Positions 62,993 to 64,000 of a stretch of 64,000 nt of DNA are shown here, in pieces. How positions within the stretch are numbered: position 1 is the first letter of the stretch; every line of letters begins with the position of its first letter. The position numbers and the translations under genes are program-made. This DNA is from Coix lacryma-jobi var. lacryma-jobi (lineage: Eukaryota > Streptophyta > Magnoliopsida > Poales > Poaceae). Under the pieces are notes generated by a model. It made no database searches. It saw only the letters and a program-made list of their open reading frames with translations, and was not told the origin of the DNA. Where the stretch lies: contig CM019824.1 in assembly GCA_009763385.1 (NCBI GenBank), positions 112,486,660-112,550,659 of the forward strand. The letters are read 5' to 3'.

Positions 62993-63813
62993 AATGGCAA
63001 GCAATGGTGACCACAACATACGTCCTATCAGAGATGAAGCGGAAGGAAGCCAAGCACCAACTCGTCAATGTTATGGGTAAAAATTGGTCCTTTGCCCCCT
63101 TGCGGTAGCTTTCTTGTTCATCCATTCCTGATTAGTATTCACTTTCCTTCCAGGATGAGGGCTTTTCCGGCCAAACCTGGGTTCCTTCCCAGAAACGGCA
63201 GATCCAACAGTTTCTCTCAATCCTTTTCCTGGGTCATCAGAATCTCTAAGTCCGATGACTCACCTCGGTACACCCATTTGGATGCTCTCTGGTACCACGA
63301 GGAGAGGGATAAGGCCCAGAAGGAGTGGAAGACGACGTATCCAAGAAGCATGGCATCGAGGAAGCCGAATGGAGGACCAGCGGAAGCAGCTCTGCAATGC
63401 TATCACAGGTCAATGAAATCCTCGCTCGATTGCCCTTCTCCCAATTGAGCTTGCCCTGTCTGACGCATTTTTTCCTTTTACCAGCTCTTTCTGCAGAGAA
63501 TGACCGTCTGAGAGTAGTAGCAAACAGAGTTGCTGACAAGGTGAATGCCCACGGGAACTCAGCCGAGGCGCGTCTTGATGCTGCGGATGGCCGCATAGAT
63601 CAGGCCGTCATCCACGGTGTGCACCTTGGCGTCTCTCTCGGGCTAGCAGCAATGAGCTCTTGGACCAACGAGGATTACTCCTTTCTACCAGCTGGCTTTG
63701 CAGGTGGGTTCTTAGATGAAATCAAAGGTATTGAAGTCTATGAAGATCACGCCGATGCTCTCGCCAGAGTCACCAATCCGCAGTCCGTTCTGAATAGATT
63801 GTTCCAGGAGTAG
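62993..63813 (+). pseudogene. Antisense ORF 2 of element D, probably spliced
   Basis: From ATG 62993 (MASNGDHNIRPIRDEAEG), a likely intron at 63078-63154 (GTAAAA...TTCCAG), an exon with THLDALWYHEERDKAQKEW, then a 162-codon open frame (63325-63813) with a coiled-coil-like ALSAENDRLRVVANRVADKV and AAMSSWTNEDYSFLPAGFAGG ending at TAG 63811-63813. 63409-63484 (GTCAAT...CCAG) could be another intron. Its plan (coiled coil, then a GxxLGxxxA-type block) parallels antisense ORF 1, suggesting an internal duplication or two exons of one gene. AATAAA follows at 63840-63845. Function unknown. Confidence 0.5.
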
Positions 63814-63839
63814 TTTGTACTAGGACGGATCTGCAAATG

Positions 63840-63845
63840 AATAAA
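63840..63845 (+). terminator. Polyadenylation signal candidate, antisense ORF 2
   Basis: AATAAA 27 bp after the stop codon at 63813, followed by a GTTGTTTTTTC T-rich stretch. From here to 64000 I see no further feature. Confidence 0.4.
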
Positions 63846-64000
63846 CAAAGTTGTTTTTTCTCTGAATGATGTCTTATTTGCATTTCCCGATTATCTCAGT
63901 GACATCTCTGATTGCAACATTTCTTCAAAAAAGCACTTGCCGAACGCATCATGACGTCATCTTAGCTGACTAGATCTTGTTTCGACATGTCATATCACTC

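Larger units (their letters stand above)
61410..64000 (-). mobile_element. Element D: 3' internal region of a Tat-like Ty3/gypsy element (continues past the window)
   Basis: Starts with the polypurine tract beside LTR D. No pol is reached before the window ends. Instead two ORF regions lie on the plus strand, antisense to the element. Antisense genes between pol and 3' LTR are known in grass Tat-clade elements (RIRE2 and Grande types) and encode 'putative gypsy-type transposon' family proteins. Clade assignment is by this layout. Confidence 0.7.

Noticed and set aside
1..64000. tRNA, rRNA or other structural RNA genes
   Set aside because: I saw no tRNA-like A/B box pairs with cloverleaf arms and no rRNA-like sequence; the tRNA-like words found are primer binding sites.

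Overview
The window is repeat-only DNA from a grass (Poaceae) centromere or its immediate surroundings. Three facts point there. (1) A head-to-tail satellite array of about 14.9 kb with a unit of about 153 bp contains a core resembling, from memory, the maize CentC / rice CentO centromeric satellite class. (2) Three copies of a CRM-clade (centromeric retrotransposon) Ty3/gypsy element are present. (3) Sirevirus-type Ty1/copia elements and Tekay- and Tat-like gypsy LTRs are nested around them. I found no host protein gene, rRNA, tRNA or CRISPR array. The exact species cannot be told from the sequence; a panicoid grass is a guess.

Layout, left to right. 1-2443: 3' part of CRM-1 (RNase H end, integrase, 3' LTR), inserted in the satellite. 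2444-17358: the satellite array, about 97 units, with recent internal duplications of many units (the clearest is an 1814-bp tandem duplication at 8650-12277). 17359-27064: Sirevirus-1 on the minus strand; its 5' LTR (24987-27064) is complete, but its 3' LTR is cut to 261 bp by the satellite junction at about 17358. 27065-43700: Sirevirus-2 on the plus strand, lacking its 5' end, split by CRM-2 (27618-35216, target-site duplication GGAAG) and by a 4410-bp Tekay-like solo LTR (37432-41841, duplication GGGAA), and broken at 43701 by a further gypsy-type element (A). 43701-57703: the very long LTR-like segment of element A (minus strand), which holds a small GATAC-rich inverted-repeat element (48492-49103) and the full-length CRM-3 (49227-56897, minus strand, duplication GTTTC). 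57704-64000: a little internal sequence of element A, a 164-bp fragment of a second LTR type (B), a Tekay-like LTR (C, plus strand) with a TATA box, and a Tat-like element (D, minus strand) with its 3' LTR at 60063-61409 and two plus-strand (antisense) ORFs that look spliced.

How the parts relate. Sirevirus-2 was hit by Sirevirus-1, CRM-2, the solo-LTR element and element A; element A was hit by CRM-3 and the B/C/D nest. CRM-1 landed inside the satellite. CRM-2 and CRM-3 have nearly identical LTRs and perfect target-site duplications, so they are the youngest insertions. All retroelement reading frames are broken, many by single-base changes in homopolymer runs, which may be either decay or uncorrected long-read error.

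The observations I rate highest are the satellite with its higher-order duplications and CRM insertions; a run of five perfect hairpins in the Sirevirus LTR whose stems covary while the loop stays constant; the CRM integrase tail encoded inside the LTR; the truncated Sirevirus/satellite junction; and the spliced antisense ORFs of the Tat-like element.
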